A DNA stretch of 64,000 nucleotides from Prunus persica (GCF_000346465.2 NC_034009.1:26130042-26194041); one strand, 5' to 3'; positions 23,626-35,574 are shown, counted from the first letter of the stretch. Numbers and translations are program-made. Notes: generated by a model not told the origin, from the sequence alone.

Positions 23626-25040
23626 AAAGCAAATAGTCTTAAAACATGAAAACCTAATTGTGATCGTGAGCCATTTTAGGTTTTACAATCTATTTGAAAG
23701 ACGTGAATATAATCAAACATAGCATTATTAAGGTAAGGAAATAGATGTGAATCGTGATTCAATTGCTAATAAGTGTAAAATTAATCTTGTTTTTTAATGC
23801 TTTTATGTTAAAACAAAATGTCACAAATTTATTAATATAAGTATTAATCATGTGGGATATGCTACATCACTTGGGATGCTGATTTAGAAGGCTAAAGTGC
23901 ACTGCAATTTGTTTGCTTGATGGCTAGCTGATTAAAAGGATTAAATGTTTGTTTGTTTCTATCTTTTTTTGCAGATTACTCTCATTGCTAAGAATTCTTT
24001 TCGGTAAATTAAGGACTAGAGAAAGAAGTTTGAGTTTGTTGAAACATTTCATTGTAACAATGATAAACAGAATGAGGTAATTGGTTATGTGGTTTGTTTT
24101 TACATTTTCAAGTTTAGTTATAAAACAAGAAACCAAACTCAATTTCTGATTTACTTCTCAATTTTTGACATGACAAATGAATAAACCAACCTAGAAAACC
24201 AAAAGAACGTTAAAACCAACCTTTTTTTAACAAAACCTAGAAATCCCTTTGAGCTAAACCCGTGCAATAAGGATGAAGCGTAGCTGAAATGGCAACACTC
24301 GAACGCAACATCTGAGAGGAAAACCGACGAGATAAAGACCAAAAGGGCGGCTGGATTCGCAGCGTGCCTCCCTAAACGAAAATCGACGGCCTCTCACGCA
24401 TGCAGAACAATGAACTCTAATCTTCCATGGCTACCCCCAACCAGCTGGTTCAAACAAAACCATGTGCCTCTCAAGAAGGAACAGGCGCATGGTTAGATTC
24501 GAAGGAGATGGGGCAAAACGGGGAAAACACAAAACAATTAGCCAAGGATAAAATCGTGATTTTATTGTGTAAGGAAAGAAAATGAGCTGGCTGAACAGTT
24601 AAAAATAGAGGCATTTTCGTAAATTTACTGTGCTTAGCTACAGGGATCAATTGGTTTGGGTTTTAGTATATATATAATTTCTCAAAAATTATATTAGGAT
24701 TATTTATATTTTGATCCCCATGAGCCACCTATAAATGTGGTGTTCGTAAAAGTTGCTAGACAAAATGCAAAAACAGTATTTGAAAGGAATTGTGCAGTTA
24801 CTAATGGTGTTGTTTTATGACCGTGGACGTATTTGTTCTCCCAACAAAAGCAGTTTCCCACACTACCTGATGATACCGAGTTAAGGAAGGGAATCTGGAG
24901 TCTATATTATGATTGCTTGGAACACAATCTTAAATAGTGGACGAATGTGGTGAACAATGGTTATTATGATGAGCTTAAACTACATGTCAAGATTGGCGTT
25001 GGTCGTCTTAATGACTTTTGGCGTGATTCTATAAGGTAGT
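23626..25040 (+). pseudogene. Copy 4 tail: exon-like fragment with ~600-bp insertion
   Basis: 23630-24100 repeats the copy 3 tail. Homology resumes at about 24695-24830 (EPPINVVFVK-like frame) and continues beyond the point where copy 3 is cut, with a readable stretch containing PTLPDDTELRKGIWSLYYD and DELKLHVKIGVGRLNDFWRD, broken by stops. This looks like a decayed coding exon carried by the macro-repeat; family unknown. The intervening 24100-24695 is GC-richer, absent from copy 3, and unassigned. Confidence 0.5.
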
Positions 25041-25100
25041 TGGTTAGATTTTGTCTTTGTTATTAAAATTGGTTATAATTTAGTTTAGTTTTAAATTTAA

Positions 25101-25445
25101 GGGAGATTCACTATTATACCCAATATAGGAGCCCAAATTATAATTTTTTTTTAAAAAAAAAACTTATATGAAATGGACTTCAGAAACACACCCAAAGCCC
25201 ATTTACAACATAACAAAAAGGCTTTTAACTTCTTTTAAATTCCAAAATTGCCATTTATTTTTTAAACAAACCCAATCCCAAAGCCTCATAATAAAAGCCC
25301 AAAACACTTAATAGGGCATCAAAGTAATTTCATAATCAAAATAAATTCAATAGGGCTAGCTGTCATTTTTTGGGCTTGTTTATAGAAATTAAATTGTATA
25401 GGATTTATCTATATTATTAGTGCTAAGAATGGGTATATGACTAAG
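25101..25445 (+). repeat. Interspersed repeat R, copy 1
   Basis: Begins GGGAGATTCACTATTATACC and ends near TATATGACTAAG. A second copy lies at 40941-41276 in the opposite orientation. Shared blocks include ATTTACAACATAA, AAAAGGCTTTTAACTTCTTT and CAGCTGTCATTTTTTG (with CTAGCTGTC here). No coding capacity and no clear terminal inverted repeat. Confidence 0.75.
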
Positions 25446-25446
25446 A

Positions 25447-26030
25447 GGAATGCTAGCAACGTTCTCTCTAACCTTCTCTTTTGGACCTTCTCCATTTTTT
25501 GCTTGACATGTGTCATTCTCCTTACACTTAAAACAATGTCATTAATATATTATACAAGCTAACTTTTGCTTTCCAAATTTAACCTTATTAAATGTTTTCA
25601 ATTTATCCAAAAAAATTTCACAACTTTCTTATCATCTTATTAATTTTTTTTCTAATATCAATTTTTTTTATAAAGAAAATATGTGCTTTTAAGAGGAAAT
25701 GTCATTTTTTTTTTTTAATTTTTAACACAAAGGGTTTAGATAGGAAAAAAAAAAGGTCCTTTGTGTTTTAAAAAAAACAGACGTTTCCTCTTTTTTGAAA
25801 AAAAGCTGACATTTTCTTTATAAAAAAAATTAATAAGATAGTAAGAAAGTTGTGAACTTTTTTTTGGATAAATTGAATACATTTAATAAGGGTAAACTTG
25901 GAAAGCAAAAGTTAACTTGTATAATATATTAATGACATTGTTTTAAGTGTAAAGAAAATGACACATATCAAGCAAAAAAGGGAGAAGATCCAAAAGAGAA
26001 AGTTTAGAGAGAAGATTGCTAGCATTCTCC
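25447..26030. mobile_element. Long foldback MITE (584 bp)
   Basis: The two halves are inverted copies of each other over almost the whole length, with the axis near 25740. The ends read GGAATGCTAGCAAC and, reverse-complemented, GGAGAATGCTAGCAAT. Internal mirror blocks include GACATGTGTCATT and TTAATATATTATACAAG. No convincing target-site duplication was seen. It starts one base after repeat R ends. Confidence 0.8.
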
Positions 26031-26130
26031 AAAAAAAGCCCTATGAATAAATATCTCTAAATGTAAATGTATTTGATATAAATTCTTCCTATGAATTGTT
26101 TGTAGGGGTTTGATTTATTGTGTACGTCAC

Positions 26131-26797
26131 ATCCATTCTAATTTCAAGGAACTTAGATTTTCTGTGGTTTAGATGGTTAAGAGCTCAAGACGTGAAGCCC
26201 CTATACTACCCTTCACCGCCCACTATGCCATGTGTGAAATGAGTCCACGCTCCAAAGTCAAATGCACATTAAAACTTGATATTGATAGAAGAGGAATCTC
26301 TTACTCAGTCAAGAAGGAACTGCATTGGATTCCATTCCCGAGGCAACCGCTCCAAAGTCAATGACAAGCCCAACTTGTTCGTCAAATTCCAAAATCCTTG
26401 GCATATGTGAATCTTAATTCCACAAAACGTTACACTCAAAACTTGAAACACACTTCCTGCCAACCACTATCCTCCAAGTCTTTTGATCTATTCAACTTTA
26501 ATTTCCTTGCATCTTCAAGCCGCAGTGAAAGGGTGAGACTCGGCGGATTCACATGGTTTCAAGCTCCAAAACCATGCCTTTCGAGGCCTACAGAAGGCCA
26601 CACCTCCCTTTTTTCTTCAATACTATTTACAAGTAACAGCCAAAACACAAGAAAAGCAAAAGCTTGGAACTTTTGTTTGTATGCATGTATCTTCTGTAAG
26701 GCACCAGCCGGCCTTACCCAATATCCAAAACCAATTTTCTTGTTCCTGCTTTTTTTTTCAAGCTCTTTTCTTGTTTCCGATCAAAGGGTAGAAAAAA
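26131..26797 (+). promoter_or_regulatory. NRT2.5 upstream region and leader
   Basis: Non-coding sequence before the NRT2.5 ATG. 26147-26545 is the parent-like copy of the leader-like segments found at 9415-9765 and 11275-11645 in the macro-repeats. 26546-26797 is unique and pyrimidine-rich near the end (TTTTTTTTCAAGCTCTTTTC), as expected for a leader. No TATA box was assigned with confidence. Confidence 0.6.
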
Positions 26798-28619
26798 ATG
26801 GAAGTGGAGAGCAGTGTGATGGGAACCCAGTCTCCAAAATTTGCTCTGCCTGTGGACTCTGATCACAAGGCCACCGAGTTCAGATTGTTTTCCATAGCCA
26901 AACCCCACATGCGAGCGTTTCACTTGTCCTGGTTTTCCTTCTTCCTCTGCTTTGTCTCCAGCTTCGCCGCACCGCCTCTCATTCCTGTCATACGTGACAA
27001 CCTCAATCTAACGGCTACCGACATCGGTAATGCCGGGATAGCTTCAGTTTCTGGTGCAGTGTTTGCAAGAATAGCCATGGGAACTGCCTGTGACTTATTT
27101 GGACCGCGGCTTGCCTCTGCCTCGCTCATCCTCCTCACTGCACCAGCAGTCTTTTTCACTTCCATGGCCTCATCTCCAATCTCTTTCCTCCTCGTGCGTT
27201 TCTTCACAGGCTTCTCTTTGGCCACTTTCGTCTCGACCCAATTCTGGATGAGCTCCATGTTCTCTCCTCCAGTCGTTGGCACAGCCAATGGAGTTGCAGG
27301 CGGGTGGGGAAACTTGGGTGGTGGAGCAACGCAGCTGATCATGCCCCTTGTTTTTGACGCCATCAAGAACATTGGCGCTGCCAAGTTCACAGCTTGGAGG
27401 ATCGCCTTCTTCATCCCTGCCCTGTTTCAGACGCTTTCAGCATTTCTTATTCTGATATTTGGTGAGGACATGCCAGACGGGAACTTCCATGGCCTGCAGA
27501 AATCTGGGGAGAAGCCAAAAGACAAATTCTCAAGCGTCTTCTATCATGGGGTTACAAATTACAGAGGGTGGATTTTGGCTTTGACTTATGGATATTGCTT
27601 TGGGGTTGAGCTGGCAGTGGACAACATAATAGCAGAGTACTTTTATGACAGATTCAATCTGAATCTCCACACTGCAGGGATCATAGCAGCAACTTTTGGA
27701 TTGGCAAATATTGTTTCTAGGCCTGGAGGAGGGATTCTGTCAGATGTAGTGGCAAAGAGGTTTGGGATGAGGGGCAGGTTGTGGACTTTGTGGATTGTAC
27801 AAACCTTTGGAGGTGTCCTCTGTGTTGTTCTTGGGCAGGTGAATTCTTTGACTGCATCCATTGCTGTGATGATTTTGTTCTCCTTCTTTGTCCAAGGTGC
27901 TTGTGGGCTTACATTTGGGGTGGTTCCTTTTGTCTCGAGAAGGTAAGTTTTTTTCACAAATATTTATTCCATAATTTAAGTTTTTCAATTTCCCTAGTTT
28001 TTTTTTTCATGAGAAAGATTTGCTAACTAAAAGCAAGTCAAGCAATATTAATTATCTAGCAGAGAACAGCTAATTGATCAGAGAAAGTTAGAAACATCGA
28101 TCGAAGTATTAGTTTTCATGAAAGAAATTTATGTTGACCCCTCTACCTCAACTGTCAGAGTGGAGAAATGAAAACTTTGACACGTTACATTGTTTAGTAG
28201 CTACATTATTGTGTAATTATGTGACACAATTTCCATACTTTTTTTTCAGGTCATTAGGGGTCATATCTGGTATGACAGGAGGAGGTGGAAATGTGGGTGC
28301 CGTTCTGACCCAACTGATATTCTTCAAAGGATCAAAATATTCAAAAGAAACAGGCATAACTCTAATGGGGATCATGATCATCTGTTGTACCCTCCCAATG
28401 ACTTTGATTTACTTCCCACAATGGGGTGGCATGTTCCTTGGTCCATCTGAAAAGAAGGCCACAGAAGAAGACTACTACATGTCTGAGTGGAGTTCGAAGG
28501 AGAAGGACAAAGGGTTTCACCAGGCAAGTGTCAAATTTGCTGAGAACAGCAGAAGTGAAAGAGGAAAACCCGACTATGTAACCAGGCCCTCTGATGAGAC
28601 TTCACCACCACATGTGTGA
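26798..28619 (+). CDS. NRT2.5: High-affinity nitrate transporter NRT2.5
   Basis: A plasma-membrane nitrate:proton symporter of the MFS NNP family; NRT2 proteins usually work with the partner NAR2/NRT3.1. Two exons, 26798-27942 and 28250-28619, join within an Arg codon (GT-AG) to give 504 residues, against 502 recalled for Arabidopsis NRT2.5. The N-terminus ([28 protein letters not shown]) and C-terminus (EEDYYMSEW) are NRT2.5-like rather than NRT2.1-like. The MFS loop motif [10 protein letters not shown] is at residues 95-104. The two NNP glycine signatures are at about 167-176 ([10 protein letters not shown]) and 389-400 ([12 protein letters not shown]). Several hydrophobic spans fit 12 TM helices. 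The frame is intact, and the start is the first ATG of the homologous N-terminus. No frameshift seen. Confidence 0.96.
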
Positions 28620-29252
28620 AAGCTTCAAACAAAAAAGCTCGGAAATCTCTGCATGTTTATAGCTTTTAAAGTTGATCAAGTACTGTTTTAGTTTAAGCAA
28701 AATGAAAAGTTTCCTTTAGGTGTCAATATTTGTAAAGCAAGAAAGTTTATGTGGTTAATTGTGTCAAACATTTGTTTCAAATGGGTGATTTTTATATTGC
28801 CTAACAGAGCCAAAGCAATTTAAGTCCAATAAGGAGGTAGAATTATGCACCAAACAACTTGATGATGATTTGGACTTGAATATTGAATTTGGCATGAAAT
28901 TTACCTACATCTCTAGACTCTACTCATCAAAAGCCTTGACCATCGTCCTCCTAATGTAAGCCTAGAAAACATAAGAGACTAGATTCCCAAATGTTTGACA
29001 GTTTTTGGGCATATACGACCAAAAAAACCAAAAAGTTCTGCGGCATATTATGGATAAGCTAGCCTATGGGTATTCTTGATAAGAATCAGCAATGCCTTGC
29101 TAGGCCCAGCTAGTTTTGCTTTAACCCATCAACTCTTCTTATTAATCAAAAGTTTTGCGGCATATTTGATAACCTCACTTATTTTCTTCATCTCTTATAT
29201 GTAATATTACAAATTATTTTAGGCTAATCCATGAATAATCACAGCGGCGTCT
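28620..29252. other. Intergenic between NRT2.5 and the PMEI-like gene
   Basis: Convergent 3' ends of NRT2.5 (plus) and the inhibitor-like gene (minus). AT-rich, with no gene or repeat recognised. Confidence 0.5.
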
Positions 29253-29732
29253 TCAGGGAATGAATGTTGCTATATGCAAAGCATAGCTGGCAATGTGTTT
29301 GATGAGTTCATTCTGCTTGGCAATGGGGAATGGCTTCCCCATTTCCTCAAACGAGTCTTTGCATGCTTCGGCGAAGCTCATAACCGCAGAGAGTTTGACG
29401 TTGAAGCTGCCTATGTCATGACTCTTGAGACTCCGCAGGCTCTCCTTGAGGCTATAAAGGGCTTCGTCATACACGTACGTGCAAGTTGGAGAGTCCTTGT
29501 GGGGAAGCCTAGCAGCCGAACTTTTTGCTTGCTTTGTCTCTGAAATCAATCGATTGACAGTTGCCTCCGCGGCGACATATGGGCTTTTCTCTCTTCCCAC
29601 AACCGAGTGGCAGAGGGCTGCGTAGTTAGCTCCGGCACATAGATCCAAGCCCTGTCCATGAGCTTGGCCTGAGAGGAAGGCAAGAAAGAGCAGTGACAAA
29701 GAGATGAGCTGCTTGTTGACAGTGACACCCAT
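29253..29732 (-). CDS. Plant invertase/pectin methylesterase inhibitor-like protein
   Basis: A small secreted protein of the PMEI/C-VIF superfamily, which binds pectin methylesterases or acid invertases in the apoplast or vacuole. A single exon encodes 159 residues from the second ATG. I chose this start because it is followed directly by a signal peptide (about 1-25, MGVTVNKQLISLSLLFLAFL); an upstream ATG at 29780 would put 16 residues before it. Four Cys at 32, 41, 84 and 124 fit the superfamily's conserved pattern, and the region between is helical in character. It is slightly short for the family. Whether the target is an invertase or a pectin methylesterase cannot be read from sequence. 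Confidence 0.85.
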   Translation of the reverse strand: MGVTVNKQLISLSLLFLAFLSGQAHGQGLDLCAGANYAALCHSVVGREKSPYVAAEATVNRLISETKQAKSSAARLPHKDSPTCTYVYDEALYSLKESLRSLKSHDIGSFNVKLSAVMSFAEACKDSFEEMGKPFPIAKQNELIKHIASYALHIATFIP

Positions 29733-29799
29733 TGTAATAACAAATCTTACTTTAAACCAATGAAACAATTGAATTTTCATTCATTTAACACATACAATA

Positions 29800-30111
29800 T
29801 TGTATAATATTAAATATTAAATCACATTCAAAGCTACTACGATTCAAATAAATAATTTCATAGCATCATATCGACAAGCCACAATATTTTTTCAAGATGA
29901 AGTGAAGCCATCTCCTTGATTTCGTCAAACGTTTTGTGCATTGGTTCAACCATATATAAGCTGCCACATGCAGCCCACGTGGTAATAAATTGTTGCCCAC
30001 TTCGTCTTCTTTTCCTTTTCTACAATTTCCATTTTCAGTCACCATCTTACATGTTTTCCCATATTTTCCAAGGAAATGGGAACAGAATGTTGTGATTCTT
30101 GACTTATAGTT
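29800..30111. other. Upstream region of the PMEI-like gene
   Basis: AT-rich flank with no coding region. Any promoter of the minus-strand inhibitor gene would lie here; no element could be assigned. Confidence 0.4.
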
Positions 30112-30456
30112 GGGGACATGTTTGGTGACTGAGATTGAATTGGATTATGAGGTAGAATTGGATTGCATTGGATTACATTGGATTGAAAATAATAACGCTA
30201 ATCCAATGATGTGTTTGATACCACACATGATTACAGGGTTGAATTAATTGAAATGTGCTATTAATTACATGGCTTAGTAGGATTAGACATACTCCAATCC
30301 GACTTAATCCCAACATTTTGGTAGGTATAATCATATTACATTTGACTTGTAGTAGGATTAGACGTAATCCAATCCATGTTGTTTTTAGGCCATCAAATAT
30401 TTGACGAGGATTATGAATCCTATCCAACTACATAATTCAATTCACTAAACAGACCC
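30112..30456. mobile_element. MITE-like element with GGGnCnTGTTTgGT ends
   Basis: The left end GGGACATGTTTGGTGACTGA and the right end reverse-complemented, GGGTCTGTTTAGTGAATTGA, form terminal inverted repeats, and the interior is rich in GGATTGGATT-like words on both strands. This is typical of PIF/Harbinger-type MITEs in plants. TTA follows the right end but TTG precedes the left, so the target duplication is imperfect. Confidence 0.65.
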
Positions 30457-31439
30457 TTATTGTTTGGTATGGGTATGGCCTTCCGGTTTTATACAACTGC
30501 AAGCCCATCATTGATCCACGTCATTCTTTGCCAAATGGCCATCGGCCAAACAATAAAATTCCAGACTCCGTAGTCGAGAAGAGGAAAATTTCCCATCAAA
30601 AACACAACTCTTCTTAGCAAATATGGAAAAACATGTAACATGGCGAGGAGAGACTCAAGGACGTGATCACTAAGCAGGCTGCATCATATCATGAGTAGCT
30701 AGCTATATATGCTTGAACCAATGTCAAAGAATTTTGAGGAATCAAGTGGATCGGTTCACACACTTATGAGTAGGTGCATGATGAAAATTGAAACCCAAGG
30801 AAGCATACTTTTTTAGCAAGAAATCTTTCTGATCCGTTGTGATTTTGAGCTCTTCTAAGGGAAACTTAACTGTTGCATATCTCTACAAGTTACCAAAATC
30901 TTTGTCAGCTAATAAACAATGACTTTCCGATTGAAAATAAAATTTGAGAAAGATGTAGGCTAAGAGTGGAGATGAACAAGTGAGTCTGTAATAAACAAAT
31001 ACTATATTTGATGAATGATCAAGAGACAGAAAGTAAAGACATCATCTTTATTATCTGTGCAAAGTTTTTTAGGCCATGCGCGTGCATTGAGGCCTAAAGG
31101 CTGCGTTGGACGGTGCCAGCACCCACCTCCTCTTCCACTATCAAAACCTAAGTCACCCACTCAAACGGGTCTGGTTCTGGTTTCTCGTTCTAAAGTGGAC
31201 ACAACACAAATTTGAATAAACAATTCAAGCTTGGAAGCTTTTAGACCCTTTTACTCAAAACAAAGAAACTATTTTATTTATTCTTTCATACAAAGTACGA
31301 ACTGAATTACACTACAATACCACAGAAAACATAATTTTTTTTTTAATATCTTTTTATACCATCCATCACCTTCAAACATAATTGTAAATATTTTTGTAGA
31401 AGGGAAGCTCAAAGAAACCACTAAGTCAAATAAATCTTT
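30457..31439. other. Intergenic, no gene recognised
   Basis: No coding region supported. 31240-31439 is probably the 3' UTR of the minus-strand polygalacturonase. A short plus-strand frame at 31015-31215 has no family features. Confidence 0.5.
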
Positions 31440-33924
31440 CTAACACATCTTCTCATGCGACCTTGCTATATGCTTGACTTGACCCCCATCCCTTCTCAAG
31501 CAGTAGTCTATGACTGAAGGAAGCAAGGGAGCTTTTGACTTCCCATAAGAGTTTCGACACAAATCGGATCGAAGTGATCTCGGGTCCCCGGTTGTGGGTT
31601 TAAGCCGGATATCAATAAGATCCACATCTGTGCATGGAGTGTCATTGCTACAAGCTAGACGAATTGGCTCCTTTGAATAATTCCCAATTATATTATCGAA
31701 TTTAACACCTGAGATTGCCACAGCTCCTCTAATTTGGTTCTGGCACAAATGCTTCTTCATGTTGTCACAATAGTTTTGGTCTATCACTATAGGAACGCCC
31801 ACATTGGAAACCTGGATGTTGGAGAATGATACATTCTTCACGGACCCCTTTCCTCCCTGCCAAATTTAGGATTTATTAACATGTGGATATTTAATTAGTA
31901 AGTACGCAATTAATTATTAACTTTATTTATACGTACCGGCCAAGTCTTGATCCTAACTCCTGATTGAGTATTCTGAAATAAAATGTTGTTCACGATGATG
32001 TTTGAGACACAAGCTACACTTCCGGCTTTTCCGAGTCCTCCTAGACTGTAATACGAGAAAGAAAGAAACGAAAAAAACAAAATTAATGCATCGTTGATTT
32101 CAAAAAAACAAAAAAACAAACCCAAAAAAAAAAAAAAACTCATGTTTTCTATTGAAATTTAAACTAAGATCTAAAAAGGGTCAATGTATATGTATGTGGC
32201 ATACCTTATGCCATGGCCAGGGCCACATTTAACATGATGAATATGAACGTTAGAGCATCCTGTTTGTATGGATACACAGTCATCTCCTGTATAAAGAGAG
32301 AAACCACAAATGTTAGGATTTAATATAATAATAATGTGGAGCTCCAATATCAGGCATACAGAAGTCAAGTTGGCAAGTTGCACATTGTTTTTCTTGTGCC
32401 CTGCAAATCCCTGCTTGCTTCAAAAGTTATACTTGAGTGACAGTTTACCGTTTAAAAATGTTTATGAGGCACCAGTTTATAAATTATTTTCTTCCTCGTA
32501 CCAGTGAGCTAACTATCTTTTCAGTACAATTCCAAGTGCGCAATGCACCATCTAGGCACTGGGCACTGACTACTTTTTTTTAGCACACATTTTCCTTTTT
32601 TATTTTTATTTTTCAATTATTTATAATTTAGAAAAGGATATTAATTATGGCTTGATTATTCTTACTTACCACAGCCAATAGTAGAATGGTGAATTTCCAC
32701 GTTTTGTGTGTTCTGCAAGTGAATGCCGTCTGTATTTGGGCTATAATCTGGTGAAGTGATGGTAATGTTGTTCACTTTGATCCACGAAGAGTTGTCAAAT
32801 TTTAAGTGGCACTGAGGGCTGTTTATGATTTTGATGTTTCGAACTGTGACATCTGAGCTAAAATAGAATCTCAAAGCCTGCATGTAAAAATAAGAAAAGA
32901 GAAAAAGCCTTTAAAACCATGTTGCATTGTATCTGATTTCTTTTCAAACAATTTATAATGAGAAGGAAGAAAAGGCTCGAAAGAGAAATAATTACAGTGG
33001 GTTTCGTATCCGGAGTGTGCTTGGACCTCTTGTGCGCAGATGAATTCCACCAGTCAGAGCCCTGGCCATCAACAATGCCAGTGCCCTGGATGGTGAAGTT
33101 ACGAGCGTATTTGAAGTTTATCCATTGGAACAAACTGGATTCTGGCCAGGTACTTGCTTTTGAAGGAGCCAAGAGAGTTCCATCTATCTGTTGGAATTCC
33201 AAAATCACATTAATATTATTAGTTAGCTTTGCATGTTAAATCATGGTTAAGTGAAAGAAGCATATGCATTTCTTACACTTCTTCATTTCTTTATTCCTAA
33301 TGCAGCATGAAATATATATAGTTATTGAAATCTGATGAAGTGATTAAAAAAAGAAAAAAAAAGAAGAGAGAGAACAAAATAAACCTGAAGAACAAGGTCA
33401 GGCATACAACCGCTGCCATCAAGAGTTATAGGCTGGATGAGGAACTTGAATCCTGAAGGGATTTCCACAGTTGCCCCTTTAACCCTGCAGGCAGCTTCCC
33501 ATGCTGCTACAAGTGCCTGATGGATTGGGATGCTCAATAAAATTAGAACATATGTTATTTCATTCTATCTTATTCTCCAGCGGGCGCACACACACACAAT
33601 TAATGCAAGCACACAAGAACATATATATGCCACTTCCCAATGTTGTTTTACCTTCGAATCATCGGAGACTCCATCACCCTTGGCACCAAATGACAAGACG
33701 GGGAAAATGGTAGACTGTTGGGGTTGAGGAGGGGCTGGAGCAGGGCCGGGCAAATGTGAATTATGAGTTCTATTGCCACTGGTGGCACCCTTTCCTTGAT
33801 GATGTTTATGTGGTTTGCTCTTCTTGGTATGATTTTTTCTTGCCTCAACTGAAGTTATTAGAAATGTTAGAAAGGCAATCAAAAACAAGAAAAGTAGAGA
33901 AGATAAATTTTTGCTCCTCTTCAT
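31440..33924 (-). CDS. Polygalacturonase (glycoside hydrolase family 28)
   Basis: A secreted pectinase that hydrolyses alpha-1,4 links in homogalacturonan of the cell wall. Seven exons on the minus strand: 33652-33924, 33385-33516, 32996-33187, 32670-32877, 32205-32286, 31937-32045 and 31440-31856. They total 1,413 nt, or 470 residues. Residues 1-28 form a hydrophobic signal peptide. Residues 29-72 are a basic, His- and Pro-rich linker before the beta-helix, which starts at [15 protein letters not shown]. All four GH28 signatures are present: NTDG at 247-250, GDDC at 269-272, GPGHGIS around 291-296 (catalytic-site His 293) and RIK at 327-329. This is the clade with a long N-terminal extension (At1g48100-like, from memory). 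Exo or endo action cannot be assigned. Confidence 0.95.
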
Positions 33925-34552
33925 CTGTGTTTTAGGCTTCTATGTATGCTTAGAGCAGAGAGATATTGTCTCTAAGTTTCAGGAAGCACTCTGCTTGCAG
34001 CAGGGAGGGTAAGGTAGTTATAGGCAGTTTATAAACTTTATACAAGGATCTTTTACGAAAACACCCTTGCGTGGATTCCAACATTCATGAACACCCTTCA
34101 TTTCTAGCTAGCTAGCTTTTAAATTTAATTATGAGTTCTATGCCTCTTCTACTGCACTAGGTGCCCTTTCTTTTTTTTTCTTTTTTTTGTTACAATATTT
34201 TATGATAGAATTTGGATTAATAATTATCTTTAAGTGATCTCTGAGTCATCTACAAGTATGCAGCTTAAATATTCTGCCATTTGAAATCTATCTTCAAGCA
34301 AGACTAGTGCAAAATGATCAGGCATTTAAGAACTATGTCCTGAAGAAACTATATGTGTTTCAGCTGCTTGATTTACTATGATTCAAAATTAATTATCCAT
34401 CTGTGATCCATTATATATATTCCTACAAGCTTGAGCAAAATTAGCTGCCTTCCAAGTTATTACCCCTGATCTTTTTGCTCTATAACTAATCATGCAATTT
34501 CAGTTTCCATTAATCCTAGGTGATATATTCTCTCTTGTGTACTTACGTCTGA

Positions 34553-34714
34553 TAAATTTTTGTATGTTTAGAACCATCCAATTCAATACACATGGGACAT
34601 GTGGAAATATTTTATTTTTATGTCCTATGTGAATTGGACAATATTTCCATATGTCCCATATGCATGTATTGAAGTGTAAATCAGCTGGTGTACCGGGAAC
34701 ATACAAAAATTACT
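34553..34714. mobile_element. Short foldback element (~162 bp)
   Basis: Ends AATTTTTGTATGTT and AACATACAAAAATT are inverted. The arms continue with mirrored GGGACATGTGGAAATA and its near-complement. A target-site duplication was not clear. Confidence 0.6.
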
Positions 34715-35574
34715 CCGTCATCCTACTTGTGTCTCATAATTGGAAATTGGAGCTTCTTAATATAAGGACAAATCCATCATTTAGTTGAGTGGAAGCTAGA
34801 TGAGGAAAGTAGTATATATATATTTTCAGATAGGAAGTTGGATAACATTATTAAGCCTTAATTAATATTGTATTAATTTAACTAGTTCATAAGAAGGTGC
34901 TGAAAATGAATGATCTGGATTCCTCCATCTGATAAATGGGGTTGTCATCCATTTAAAAACACAATTTTATTCTCGTTGGACCCTGGCATGCAGTATATTA
35001 TGAATAACCTGCAGCACCTAAACTTTCAGAATATTATATCAGATTTCCAAAATAGAACTCAAAGTAAAAAGGTTGGTGGTCCAAGGTTTTTGTTGTTGTT
35101 GAAGTAATATAAATAACATAGAGCACAGGGAGAATGTTCATCAAACCAAACCTAGCAAACCAGATTGCAGAGCAAGGATGGAAAAAAGGAGAGTTTGATT
35201 GGGAAAGCGATGGATTCTTACTATCTTTTTGTTTTTGGCATGCATAAAACAAATAAAAGGAGTGGCAGGTTTTCTAGTTACAAGTTGGAGAATATGGAGG
35301 CCCCATTGGCCATTACAATTCTGATGCCTTTAGTTTAAGAGAAGATGGCTCGCACGTTCATGTATAAAAAGGGAAAGAACTGAAAAGGGCTTTGTGGTAT
35401 TTGAGAAGGAAATGTTTAGGACCTTTTCTGAAGCTCTACTCTTTGTCTCTGTCTTCTTCTCGCACGCCGTGGGCCACACGTGGGACCGGTCGGTGCCATT
35501 CATTTCTGCAGCTCCTATCACTATTGCGGCCGGTTCTTCTGCTTTCCCACCTCCCTCCCCTTCCTCTTAAACAC

